DNA of 33,452 nt from assembly GCA_001829155.1 (NCBI GenBank), contig MIAO01000050.1, positions 1 to 33,452 of the forward strand. The letters are read 5' to 3'. The notes below the pieces were generated by a model. That model was given only the letters and a program-made list of their open reading frames with translations. It was not told the origin of the DNA and made no database searches. Position 1 is the stretch's first letter. The number at the start of each line of letters is the position of its first letter. Both the position numbers and the translations under genes were made by a program. Below are positions 6,830 through 13,817 of this stretch, one piece after another. This DNA is from Spirochaetes bacterium GWB1_36_13 (GTDB lineage Bacteria > Spirochaetota > GWB1-36-13).

Positions 6830-7307
6830 AATAATTCTCCTGATTTCTTAAATATTCTTTATATGTTTCATTTAAAGGAAAACTGGTTATAATCTTACCA
6901 TTTTCCCCTATAATTACAACCCACTGACTCTCTTTGTTATAAATAATTTTATGCCAATCTCTCGGAGCGTTTTTTTTAGGCTTCTCATATATAATATTAA
7001 CACTTTTCTCAAGAGTTTCAAATGTTTTTCTTAAATAATCTTCTTTAGGTTGATTTTTGTCTATAACATTATATTTCAATCTTGTTTCTATATGTTTTTT
7101 AAATTTTTTCTCAGAATTCCAAAGCAATGGAAATGTTTCAACCAGCTTTTCTTTTGACGATAAATCCAGTTTCCCCAGATTTTCTTCAAAGTTTTTCTGG
7201 ATTTCAGAGGCTTTTTCTATATCTTTATTTTTTATCTCTAAAGAATCGGTATTTTTTTCAATCTTTTGATTCTTATTTTTCTTCCAGTAATCAAGGCTTT
7301 TCCCCAC
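6765..7307 (-). CDS. Toxin-like protein, probable BECR-fold nuclease domain, likely 5'-truncated
   Basis: 180 residues. The first 80 are lysine/glutamate-rich helices (linker-like). The C-terminal part NIIYEKPKKNAPRDWHKIIY, then QWVVIIGENGKIITSFPL, has the strand pattern of barnase/EndoU/colicin/RelE-like (BECR) nuclease domains found at the C-termini of phage head-morphogenesis and polymorphic toxin proteins. The only start is a GTG at 7307 with AAGGG almost touching it. In frame upstream a TGA falls inside the adjacent CRISPR repeat. The open frame therefore begins at the repeat boundary, and the original N-terminus was probably lost there. The next gene overlaps by 65 bases and is immunity-like. 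Nuclease assignment is by pattern only. Confidence 0.55.
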   Translation of the reverse strand: MGKSLDYWKKNKNQKIEKNTDSLEIKNKDIEKASEIQKNFEENLGKLDLSSKEKLVETFPLLWNSEKKFKKHIETRLKYNVIDKNQPKEDYLRKTFETLEKSVNIIYEKPKKNAPRDWHKIIYNKESQWVVIIGENGKIITSFPLNETYKEYLRNQENYYELYSFKKQENDQYKRILKTL

Positions 7308-7319
7308 ACCCTTTATCCG

Positions 7320-8153
7320 GTTTCAATCCTTGTTATTTTGGAAGTTGAATTTTAATGCATAGATTTTTCCTTTTTAGCTGATTTAGATTACATAGTTTCA
7401 ATCCTTGTTATTTTGGAAGTTGAATTTTAATTTTTCATATTTTTTCACCTTGTAAAGATTTTAAATATTTTGCTTCTTTTAACATTTTTTTTTTCTTCTA
7501 TATCTGTAATAAGAAAAACTCCTTCAGAACAACTTATTAAATCATCTTCTATTTTGAAAAAAATTGTTTTTTTAGTAAAAAAGGATAATTTCTCTTTCAC
7601 CGGATTTTTTTTCACTGGTTTCTTTTTCATTGTGTTCTCCTATGCTGATTTTGATTCAAGGGTTTCTATTCTCTGTTTGTTTCAATCCTTGTTATTTTGG
7701 AAGTTGGATTTTAATTTTTCTCATTCCGTTTCCTCCAAAAAGTGTTTGTTGTTTCAATCCTTGTTATTTTGGAAGTTGGATTTTAATCCAGAATACCTGA
7801 AATTGCAGGCGCAATTACATTACCAAGTTTCAATCCTTGTTATTTTGGAAGTTGGATTTTAATCAAAGCGTATTTAAAAGCCTGGCTCATTGCTTTATGT
7901 TTCAATCCTTGTTATTTTGGAAGTTGGATTTTAATAAATCAAATTGAAGTCAAGGCAGAGGGAATCATCGTTTCAATCCTTGTTATTTTGGAAGTTGAAT
8001 TTTAATCTTAATGGTTTGTCTCATATAAGAAAGATAAAGGTTGTTTCAATCCTTGTTATTTTGGAAGTTGAATTTTAATAAAACCGAACAACCTAAACAA
8101 GAAAATAATATGATTAGTTTCAATCCTTGTTATTTTGGAAGTTGAATTTTAAT
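7320..8153 (-). CRISPR. CRISPR array: nine 37-bp repeats, one enlarged interval
   Basis: Repeats start at 7320, 7395, 7679, 7751, 7827, 7899, 7970, 8043 and 8117. All are identical except position 29, which is A in the first two and last three and G in the middle four. Spacers are 38, 247 (anomalous, 7432-7678), 35, 39, 35, 34, 36 and 37 bases. On the plus strand the repeat begins GTTTCAATCCTTG; its reverse complement ends ATTGAAAC, the canonical type I-B crRNA 5' handle. Transcription is therefore inferred on the minus strand, with the leader at 8154-8432 beside cas4. The old, leader-distal end is at 7320, with a further degenerate repeat at 4078. Cas6 at the far end of the locus is the expected processing enzyme. 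Confidence 0.97.
7445..7630 (-). CDS. Small lysine-rich ORF inside the CRISPR array
   Basis: 61 residues beginning MKKKPVKKNPVKEK and ending KIFKIFTR, lying wholly inside the 247-bp interval between two perfect CRISPR repeats. TAGGAGAACACA before the ATG is a strong ribosome binding site, so translation is plausible. The lysine-rich N-terminus is followed by a short hydrophobic/acidic segment (FFKIEDDLISCSEGVFLITDI). I recognise no family. It runs in the inferred direction of pre-crRNA transcription. It could be a captured phage or toxin-island gene. Confidence 0.45.
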   Translation of the reverse strand: MKKKPVKKNPVKEKLSFFTKKTIFFKIEDDLISCSEGVFLITDIEEKKNVKRSKIFKIFTR

Positions 8154-8432
8154 AACGCCTGCTTAAAATTTTATTAAAAAATAATATAAAACAGGCGGTT
8201 AAGTCAAATATATTTCTACCTTGAGTTTTATTTACCTACTGAAATTTGATCAAAGAACCGCTGAGTTTCCCTGTTTTCCGCAAGAATTCTTGAAATTAAA
8301 TCTATTAAAATCATCTTGTTAGCGATGAACTTTTAAATTTATTCCTGAAAACTGCATCAAGAAAATCATTCTTGTTTCGAGCAATAGAGGGTTTTGAATC
8401 TCTTTTCAAATTAAAAATAATCTCTTTTCTCT
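8154..8432 (-). promoter_or_regulatory. CRISPR leader region
   Basis: An AT-rich gene-free stretch between the leader-proximal repeat and the cas4 stop. On the minus strand TTGACT (8207-8202) could be a -35, with TATTAT (8186-8181, spacer 15) or TTATTT (8184-8179, spacer 17) as -10, placing the transcript start about 20 bases before the first repeat. An inverted repeat AACGCCTG (8154-8161) / CAGGCGGTT (8192-8200, one bulged base) encloses that -10 region. No other feature was seen further right. Confidence 0.5.
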
Positions 8433-9020
8433 CTAAATACAAATTTTTCTATAAGTACAATCTGCGCATTTAGAAAGGTTTTTGCCAGATTCCGGGAACA
8501 CTCCTTTTTCTATAATGCTCCTTACTTCTTCAATATCATGGGTCACATTTTTGCGGTCTTTGTCTGTTATTGGAAATTCTTCCAGTTTTGAACCGCTTCG
8601 GGTAAAAACAATAAAACTTCTTTCTATTTTTACCGGATAGTTTTTTTCTGCCAGAAGCGCGTAAAAAACCAGTTGACGGTGGTGAGTCTTGAATTTTCTT
8701 TTGCTGTAGGCAAACTTATAATCTATGATATAGGCCTGTTTGTCGTTTGAGAAAATCAGTTCGTCCAGGATTCCGCAGATTCCCAGCCCTTCATCAGAAA
8801 GATAAATTTCTTTCTCCTGTTTCACTGCATTCAGTTTTTTGCGCAGATACCCGGGGGCAATATTTTTTTTCTTGTGAATTTCTCTCCCGATTTTTACTTT
8901 AAATCTTTTCTCTTCATTCTGTCCGATTTTCAGGCATTCCATAAAATAGATAAAGCGGGGGCAGTACCAGTATTCCAGCATTGTAGAAACAGAAATCAGC
9001 ATTTTTGATTCATTAAACAT
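8433..9020 (-). CDS. cas4: CRISPR-associated Cas4 exonuclease
   Basis: RecB-like nuclease that trims and PAM-selects prespacers for the Cas1-Cas2 integrase. It has the four-cysteine Fe-S cluster: Cys20 in EYWYCPRF and Cys185, Cys188 and Cys194 in KCADCTYRKIC. The nuclease motifs are GREIHKK, the Asp in GILDEL and IIDYKF. Its 195 residues are typical. GAGGAGAAAC precedes the ATG at 9020. It is the last gene of the cas1-cas2-cas4 unit and is transcribed towards the leader and array. Confidence 0.93.
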   Translation of the reverse strand: MFNESKMLISVSTMLEYWYCPRFIYFMECLKIGQNEEKRFKVKIGREIHKKKNIAPGYLRKKLNAVKQEKEIYLSDEGLGICGILDELIFSNDKQAYIIDYKFAYSKRKFKTHHRQLVFYALLAEKNYPVKIERSFIVFTRSGSKLEEFPITDKDRKNVTHDIEEVRSIIEKGVFPESGKNLSKCADCTYRKICI

Positions 9021-9032
9021 AGTTTCTCCTCA

Positions 9033-9335
9033 TCAGAAAAAAAAGTCTTTGATTTTATCCGATACCAGTTCTTTGTCAAATCCTTTTCCAAGGATTTTCA
9101 CAGCTTCAAAATCTTCTTTGCACATGGGAAAGAGATAAACACTGTCCGCATCTGGATTGATCAGTTTGCCTGCATAGACAAAGAGTTCATCAAAACGGTT
9201 TTTAGCCAAATCTCCTGCAAAGACCGATTTTTGAACCCGGTAAAGCCCCATCTGAAGCATGGTTTTTGCTATTTTTGACCGCCTTTTGTCTCCTGCCGGC
9301 GTGCTTTCTATGTCATAGACCACCCAAATATTCAT
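9033..9335 (-). CDS. cas2: CRISPR-associated Cas2
   Basis: Ferredoxin-fold structural partner of Cas1 in the spacer integrase. The N-terminal strand MNIWVVYDIE carries the conserved Asp8, followed by RRSKIAKTMLQMGLYRVQKSVF and the second strand SVYLFPM. Length (100 aa) is slightly above average. The start overlaps the end of cas1 by 23 bases, and cas4 follows after 12 bases, so the three form one operon. Confidence 0.94.
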   Translation of the reverse strand: MNIWVVYDIESTPAGDKRRSKIAKTMLQMGLYRVQKSVFAGDLAKNRFDELFVYAGKLINPDADSVYLFPMCKEDFEAVKILGKGFDKELVSDKIKDFFF

Positions 9336-10326
9336 AACTTTCTCCTTTTTTTGGTTTTTTCCCGATCAGCTCGTTTGCAAATGCGTGGCAAAATGCCTGA
9401 ATCAGATTGACTTTTTTCATCTTCTTTTTACTGAAAACCGTCATTTTGTCCATTGCCTGATTGTAGGATTGGATCAAGAGTTTTTTCCCTTCCTGATTGA
9501 GAATCACTCCTTTTTTTGTCTTATCCGCCATGGATTGATTGATTTTTTTCTCGCTGAAAAGATAAAAAACCGTCTCGTCTGCAAAAATACGGAAATTTTC
9601 AATCAGGTCAAAAAGAAGGGACTGTTTATTATATCCGTCTGAGTGCAAAATCCCGATATAAGGATCCAGCCCTGCCAGTACCATTGCCCGCTCGGTCTGT
9701 CCATAAAGCACTCCGTAAGCATAGTTTAAAAACACATTAAACATATCTTTCGCTGGCTGTCTGCTTCGTCCTTCAAAGCGGAAAGGTTCAGGAATGACTT
9801 TTGACAACCCGTCAAAATAAGAAACAGCACTCATCCCTTCCAGCCCCATGATGCTGTTCCGCGTCTCATCGTCCAGTTTTTGATATTTTTCAAGATTTTT
9901 ACAGTTTGCTTCTATTTTACCCGCTTGTTCATAAAGATAATCATAAGCATTCGGACGATTTTTAGCCAGTTTTTTTAGAAATTCCGACTGATTTTTCAGT
10001 TTATTGGCAATCCATTTCTTAGCATAAAAAATTCCTTCCTCAGTTTGACTGATCTCAAGCTGTCTCCGCCTTATCAAAGCCGTTGACCCAAATCTTGCCT
10101 GCCAAAACCGTCCTAAAGGATTCCCGTGATGATCGATGAGAAAAACTTCAATATTGTTTTTGACTGCCAACGCAAAAACATCGCTGGTAAACCCCGTCCG
10201 TGTGGTGATGACAATCCGGTCGATTTTTTCAGGCGAAAGCCTGGTCTTGTTTTCCCCGTTTTTAATGAGAAACATCCCGTCCTTCACTCTGAGAAACGAT
10301 TTCGGTGTGTTGATGACTAAGTTCAT
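9313..10326 (-). CDS. cas1: CRISPR-associated Cas1 integrase
   Basis: Metal-dependent spacer integrase. The conserved catalytic residues are visible: Glu163 in IMGLEGMSAVSYF, His228 in GILHSDGYNKQSLLFDL, and acidic Asp240/Glu243 in FDLIENFR. 337 residues with the N-terminal beta domain (VITTRTGFTSDVFALA) match type I-B Cas1. AGGAGG seven bases before the ATG. It is first in the leftward adaptation operon, divergent from the effector operon, with a promoter candidate at 10395-10423. Confidence 0.97.
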   Translation of the reverse strand: MNLVINTPKSFLRVKDGMFLIKNGENKTRLSPEKIDRIVITTRTGFTSDVFALAVKNNIEVFLIDHHGNPLGRFWQARFGSTALIRRRQLEISQTEEGIFYAKKWIANKLKNQSEFLKKLAKNRPNAYDYLYEQAGKIEANCKNLEKYQKLDDETRNSIMGLEGMSAVSYFDGLSKVIPEPFRFEGRSRQPAKDMFNVFLNYAYGVLYGQTERAMVLAGLDPYIGILHSDGYNKQSLLFDLIENFRIFADETVFYLFSEKKINQSMADKTKKGVILNQEGKKLLIQSYNQAMDKMTVFSKKKMKKVNLIQAFCHAFANELIGKKPKKGESYEYLGGL

Positions 10327-10394
10327 AAAAAAACCTCCTGAAAATAAAAAAAGGAATAAAATAAGAAATTAAATATTTTTCTTATCACAAAAAT

Positions 10395-10423
10395 ATTATA
10401 TTATTTTTAAACAAATATTCCAA
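10395..10423 (-). promoter_or_regulatory. Promoter candidate for cas1-cas2-cas4
   Basis: On the minus strand TTGGAA (10423-10418), a 17-base spacer and TATAAT (10400-10395), about 70 bases upstream of the cas1 start. The -35 overlaps one arm of a loose inverted repeat TTCCAA/TTGGGAA (10419-10438) lying between the two divergent promoters. Confidence 0.5.
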
Positions 10424-10447
10424 AAAAAATATTGGGAACGACATTAT

Positions 10448-10475
10448 TTGTCCTTTTTTTGTATTAATTTATAAT
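10448..10475 (+). promoter_or_regulatory. Promoter candidate for the Cas effector operon
   Basis: TTGTCC (10448-10453), a 16-base spacer and TATAAT (10470-10475), 43 bases before the first gene of the rightward operon. It is divergent from the cas1 promoter, with about 24 bases between the two -35 boxes, so a shared regulator could act there. Confidence 0.5.
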
Positions 10476-10517
10476 TAAAAAAAATTGAAATAGAAACTGA
10501 ATCTTTGAGGTGTTTTT

Positions 10518-11024
10518 ATGGGAATGTTTGATACAATTATCCTCAGCCAGCCCATGCTTTGTGAGTGCGGCAAAATGGAAATAAAAAATTTTCAGGTTAA
10601 ATGTTTTGATAATCTGCTTTTTGAATATCGTATCGGGGATTTTGTAACCTCTCCTTTTTATACTGGAGTGATTGAAGAAGATTATTACTGTAATCATTGT
10701 AAAAAAAAGGTTCCGATCTGGATTGTGGTAAAAAACAGCCTGCTTTATGGAGTTTATGATTCCCTTGAAAAAGCCGAAGCGGAAAGCCGAACCCCTTTAG
10801 AACGCATGGAGATCATGGATTTTTATTATCCTTATTTTCTAAAATATCACCAACTCAAAGGCAGTAGAATCGCCTTAATAAACAGTATTAAAGAATACAT
10901 TTCTTATCTTGAAAAAACAAAGGAAAATCCAGAGTATCGGCCAAGGTTCAGCAATTTTGACTTTAAGGGATTGGATACCATTGAGGCTTTGAAAATGATT
11001 TTGGAACAAGGGGAAGGGGAATGA
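10518..11024 (+). CDS. Uncharacterised Cys-rich protein heading the Cas effector operon
   Basis: 168 residues, starting MGMFDTIILSQPMLCECG. Four cysteines are placed like a split zinc site: Cys15-X-Cys17 and Cys58-X2-Cys61 (EDYYCNHCKKK). Between them are FQVKCFDNLLFEYRIGDFV and after them a beta strand IWIVVKNSLLYGVYDSLEKAE. The C-terminal half is helical. GAGG lies seven bases before the ATG. The stop overlaps the cas8 ATG (ATGA), so the two are translationally coupled. It is the promoter-proximal gene of a type I-B operon, a position where no standard cas gene of this size is expected. Proteins starting MGMFDTI with a zinc-ribbon-like pattern exist in other contexts, but I know of no assigned function. 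An accessory or regulatory role in interference is inferred only from position. Confidence 0.75.
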   Translation: MGMFDTIILSQPMLCECGKMEIKNFQVKCFDNLLFEYRIGDFVTSPFYTGVIEEDYYCNHCKKKVPIWIVVKNSLLYGVYDSLEKAEAESRTPLERMEIMDFYYPYFLKYHQLKGSRIALINSIKEYISYLEKTKENPEYRPRFSNFDFKGLDTIEALKMILEQGEGE

Positions 11025-12850
11025 AACGGATTGAATTCAATAATATTCCCAATGTTTTTATATCCTCCGGAATTATTGCTTTAAAACATTATCTTGAAGA
11101 ATTTAAAGACAAAGCGGAAATTCAATATACCTTTGAACTAAACGAAAATCAATTGATTGTGGAGTCGGAGCGGCTTCTGGAATTGCTGGAAGATGTTTAT
11201 TACTATATGGGAAAAGAAATTTATGATCAAAGTTTAGACGATGGAAATAAAAAATATTATTTTATCAAAGAGCCTTTTCAAGCAGTAGAATTTACAACAA
11301 TGCAAAGTTACGGTCTTGCCGGTTTAATTACAAAGCCGCCGCATGGTCCACAACCTACTTCCCGAAAAAAAGAAAATTCTCTTACTTTTATGGATTTATA
11401 CAATAATGATAGAGATTTTGCCAATAATATTGCTTCTTTCTACAAAGAAAAGCAAATTTTACTCAAAAAATTCAAATTTGTTGACAATGAACTTAGTCAA
11501 GATGAGAGTCAAGGTAAAGGTGACTCTAAAATTTTTCTTAATGATATTTATACAAAAACGCCTTCAATGGATTTTAATGCAAATTATTTGATTGATGGTG
11601 ATAATCAGTGTTATTTTTCTAATGAACAATATCAAAAACTTGAAAAATCTACATCTTTCCTGCCTTTTTTAACAGGGGATTCTGGTATTAAAAATTTTAA
11701 TTCTTTTTTTTCAAAAAACGATAAAAAAATTAGTTGGAAAACACTTTTTTTGGCAAGGTTTTCTCCAAAAAATGCTTTTTATCATTACGGTAGTAAAAAA
11801 GAAACAATTTCTGTTTTCTTCTTTCAGTCCACTAATTTATTAGAATTAGATAAAATTTATCAAATGAATTTAAGCCTTTATAAAAATTCTCTGGAATTAA
11901 TAGCAAGTAATTATATTTCTAATTTCAAACCCTATCAATTTGACTCAGAAAAAGAAATCAGTAATGATTTTACAGAAAAAAATGAATTTCTTTTTCTCCT
12001 CATATTTTCTTTTTACAAAAGATTTCTCATGACTCAACAGATTGAAATGGAAAAACAAAAACCGGAATGGGATCCTTTTGCAGATTCTGAGTTTAAAACT
12101 GTTCCTATTACACTTTCCTATTTCAAATCAGATAAATTTGGAAATTCTCAGAATGCAACAATGCGGCCGGATTCGTGGGAAGAATTATCAAACTTTAAAT
12201 TCTTTATTCGTTTATTATTTTACTTAGAGAAAAACGGTATCAGTTTTAGAGAATGGCTTTTCAGCCTGAAAATAATTAAGCCTTCCGAGAAAAGTTCTCA
12301 GAACAGTTATCGATTGGAGCGACAACTTAGAAATCTGGTTTTGGGAAAGGTTTTAAAGTTAAAATCTATTTTAGGTGAAATGGAAGACCTTTTCTACAGA
12401 AGTTTCATGTATAAAATGTCGGGAGAAAAAACAGGATATAAAAACTTTGAGATATTATTTCAGTTTTTAAACCTTTATGAAAAAATAATACAGTATGGAG
12501 GCCGCAAAGACATGAACCCAGATTTACAGGAAAAATCCATCAACCTTGGGGTGAGTATCGGGCAGGGAATCTTAAGATATGAAAACCCCGATGAAAAAGA
12601 TTTCAAGCAGAAACAAGCCAATGCTAAATCAGGCAGAAGCTATATTATTTCTTTAAAAAAAGCCAGAACTTTAAAACAGTTTCTGGATGAAATTATCCGC
12701 ATCATGACAAAATATAATATTTCTGTGAGTAAAGAAATATTAAGCCAGATCGATGAGAAAAATTTTGTTGCTGTTAAGCAGTTTTCCCTCATCAGTGCTT
12801 TAAACCAACTGAATTCAGTTTTAAACTACCAAAAAGAGGAGAAAAAATAA
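11021..12850 (+). CDS. cas8b: Type I-B Cascade large subunit Cas8 (Cst1-like)
   Basis: 609-residue large subunit of the crRNA-guided surveillance complex, which in the family recognises the PAM and recruits Cas3. Assignment rests on size, position directly before cas7-cas5-cas3, and a C-terminal helical segment typical of Cst1/Cas8b proteins (KSGRSYIISLKKARTLKQF, MTKYNISVSKEILS, FSLISALNQLNSVL). The N-terminal part (IEFNNIPNVFISSGIIALKHYLE) and the YGLAGLITKPP region are also Cst1-like. The family is highly divergent and no catalytic residues are expected. Its middle third is notably richer in AT than the flanking cas genes. It overlaps the upstream gene by four bases and cas7 by one. Confidence 0.82.
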   Translation: MKRIEFNNIPNVFISSGIIALKHYLEEFKDKAEIQYTFELNENQLIVESERLLELLEDVYYYMGKEIYDQSLDDGNKKYYFIKEPFQAVEFTTMQSYGLAGLITKPPHGPQPTSRKKENSLTFMDLYNNDRDFANNIASFYKEKQILLKKFKFVDNELSQDESQGKGDSKIFLNDIYTKTPSMDFNANYLIDGDNQCYFSNEQYQKLEKSTSFLPFLTGDSGIKNFNSFFSKNDKKISWKTLFLARFSPKNAFYHYGSKKETISVFFFQSTNLLELDKIYQMNLSLYKNSLELIASNYISNFKPYQFDSEKEISNDFTEKNEFLFLLIFSFYKRFLMTQQIEMEKQKPEWDPFADSEFKTVPITLSYFKSDKFGNSQNATMRPDSWEELSNFKFFIRLLFYLEKNGISFREWLFSLKIIKPSEKSSQNSYRLERQLRNLVLGKVLKLKSILGEMEDLFYRSFMYKMSGEKTGYKNFEILFQFLNLYEKIIQYGGRKDMNPDLQEKSINLGVSIGQGILRYENPDEKDFKQKQANAKSGRSYIISLKKARTLKQFLDEIIRIMTKYNISVSKEILSQIDEKNFVAVKQFSLISALNQLNSVLNYQKEEKK

Positions 12851-13794
12851 TGAGTGAACAAGAAAAAAATGAAATAAAAACTAACAGCATTACTATTACT
12901 TATTTATCAAAAGTATCTTTTGCCAGTTTAAACGGCTCTGACAAAGAAGTAGATAATATTAATCCAATAAAAAAAATCACACTGGACAACGGAGAAGAAC
13001 TCCCTTATGTTTCTTCTCAAGCTATCCGTAGAGCACTGAGAGATAAACTGGAAGAACTGGGAAATAAATTGTCTCCTATTAATGAAGCCAGTGTTAAAAA
13101 AGGAGCTCCTAAAACTTCTTTAAATCCGAAAGAATTTATTGATGATGATTTATTTGGATATATGGATGCGTCTAAAGACGAAGGGGCAGATAAAGGAAAA
13201 TCCACCACAAGAACATCGCCTATTCGTGTAGAATCTTTGGTCGCTTTATCTACCTATAAAGGCGATCTGGACTTTGCCACCAATTTTATGGGAAAAGGGA
13301 AAAAAGGCAAAGATGGAAAAGAAATTCAGCCCAATATTTTTGAAACAGAAATTCATTCTGGAATTTACAGGGGAACTATTTTAATCGAATTAGACCGAAT
13401 CGGATGCGGGGAAGGGTTTCAAGAAGAATTGAGTAAACAAGAGAAAGGGAAAAGAGTCAAAGCGTTTCTGGATGCTTTTAGAACTCTCTGGAGTTCCGGA
13501 CGGCAAAGCCGGTTTTTAGCGGATATTTCACCCAAATTTATTGCTGCCGCCTATATGAAAAGCAAAAATCCTATTTTTCTGGAATCTGTGGAATTGGATG
13601 AAAAAGGTGAAATTAATATCGAGAAATTAAAAACAGTTGTTTCTGATTATCATAAATTCTTAGAAAAATCGGTCTTCGCGGTGCAGGAAGCGGTTTTTAA
13701 AAAAACTGACGGAATGGTAAGTTTGAATAAAGGTTTTGAAGACATTGAAAAATGGGTAGAAGATTATTTTAAAGAGAATGAAAATCAAAAATAA
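12850..13794 (+). CDS. cas7: Cascade backbone Cas7 (Cst2/DevR family)
   Basis: RAMP protein that polymerises along the crRNA guide. Characteristic stretches are ITYLSKVSFASLNGSDKE at the N-terminus, LPYVSSQAIRRALRDKLEE, TSPIRVESLVALSTYKGDLD, the ETEIHSGIYRGTILIELDRIG segment (described at residues about 165-185), and LWSSGRQSRFLADISPKFI. These match the Cst2/DevR (TIGR01875-type) family of type I-B. 314 residues. Start overlaps the cas8 stop by one base (TAATG). The thumb region carries a Lys/Gly-rich insert (MGKGKKGKDGKE), probably a flexible RNA-contacting loop. Confidence 0.93.
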   Translation: MSEQEKNEIKTNSITITYLSKVSFASLNGSDKEVDNINPIKKITLDNGEELPYVSSQAIRRALRDKLEELGNKLSPINEASVKKGAPKTSLNPKEFIDDDLFGYMDASKDEGADKGKSTTRTSPIRVESLVALSTYKGDLDFATNFMGKGKKGKDGKEIQPNIFETEIHSGIYRGTILIELDRIGCGEGFQEELSKQEKGKRVKAFLDAFRTLWSSGRQSRFLADISPKFIAAAYMKSKNPIFLESVELDEKGEINIEKLKTVVSDYHKFLEKSVFAVQEAVFKKTDGMVSLNKGFEDIEKWVEDYFKENENQK

Positions 13795-13817
13795 TTTTCA
13801 TTTAAAAAGGAAAAATA

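Noticed and set aside
7470-7862. A 130-codon plus-strand ORF crossing the CRISPR array
   Set aside because: It is made largely of translated repeats, with a recurring peptide from each repeat; this is a common artefact of CRISPR arrays.
4078-8153. A CreTA-type CRISPR-guarding toxin RNA
   Set aside because: CreTA pairs described for type I-B loci lie near cas8/cas6 and encode very small RNAs; the orphan repeat here is far from them and I see no matching small-toxin structure.
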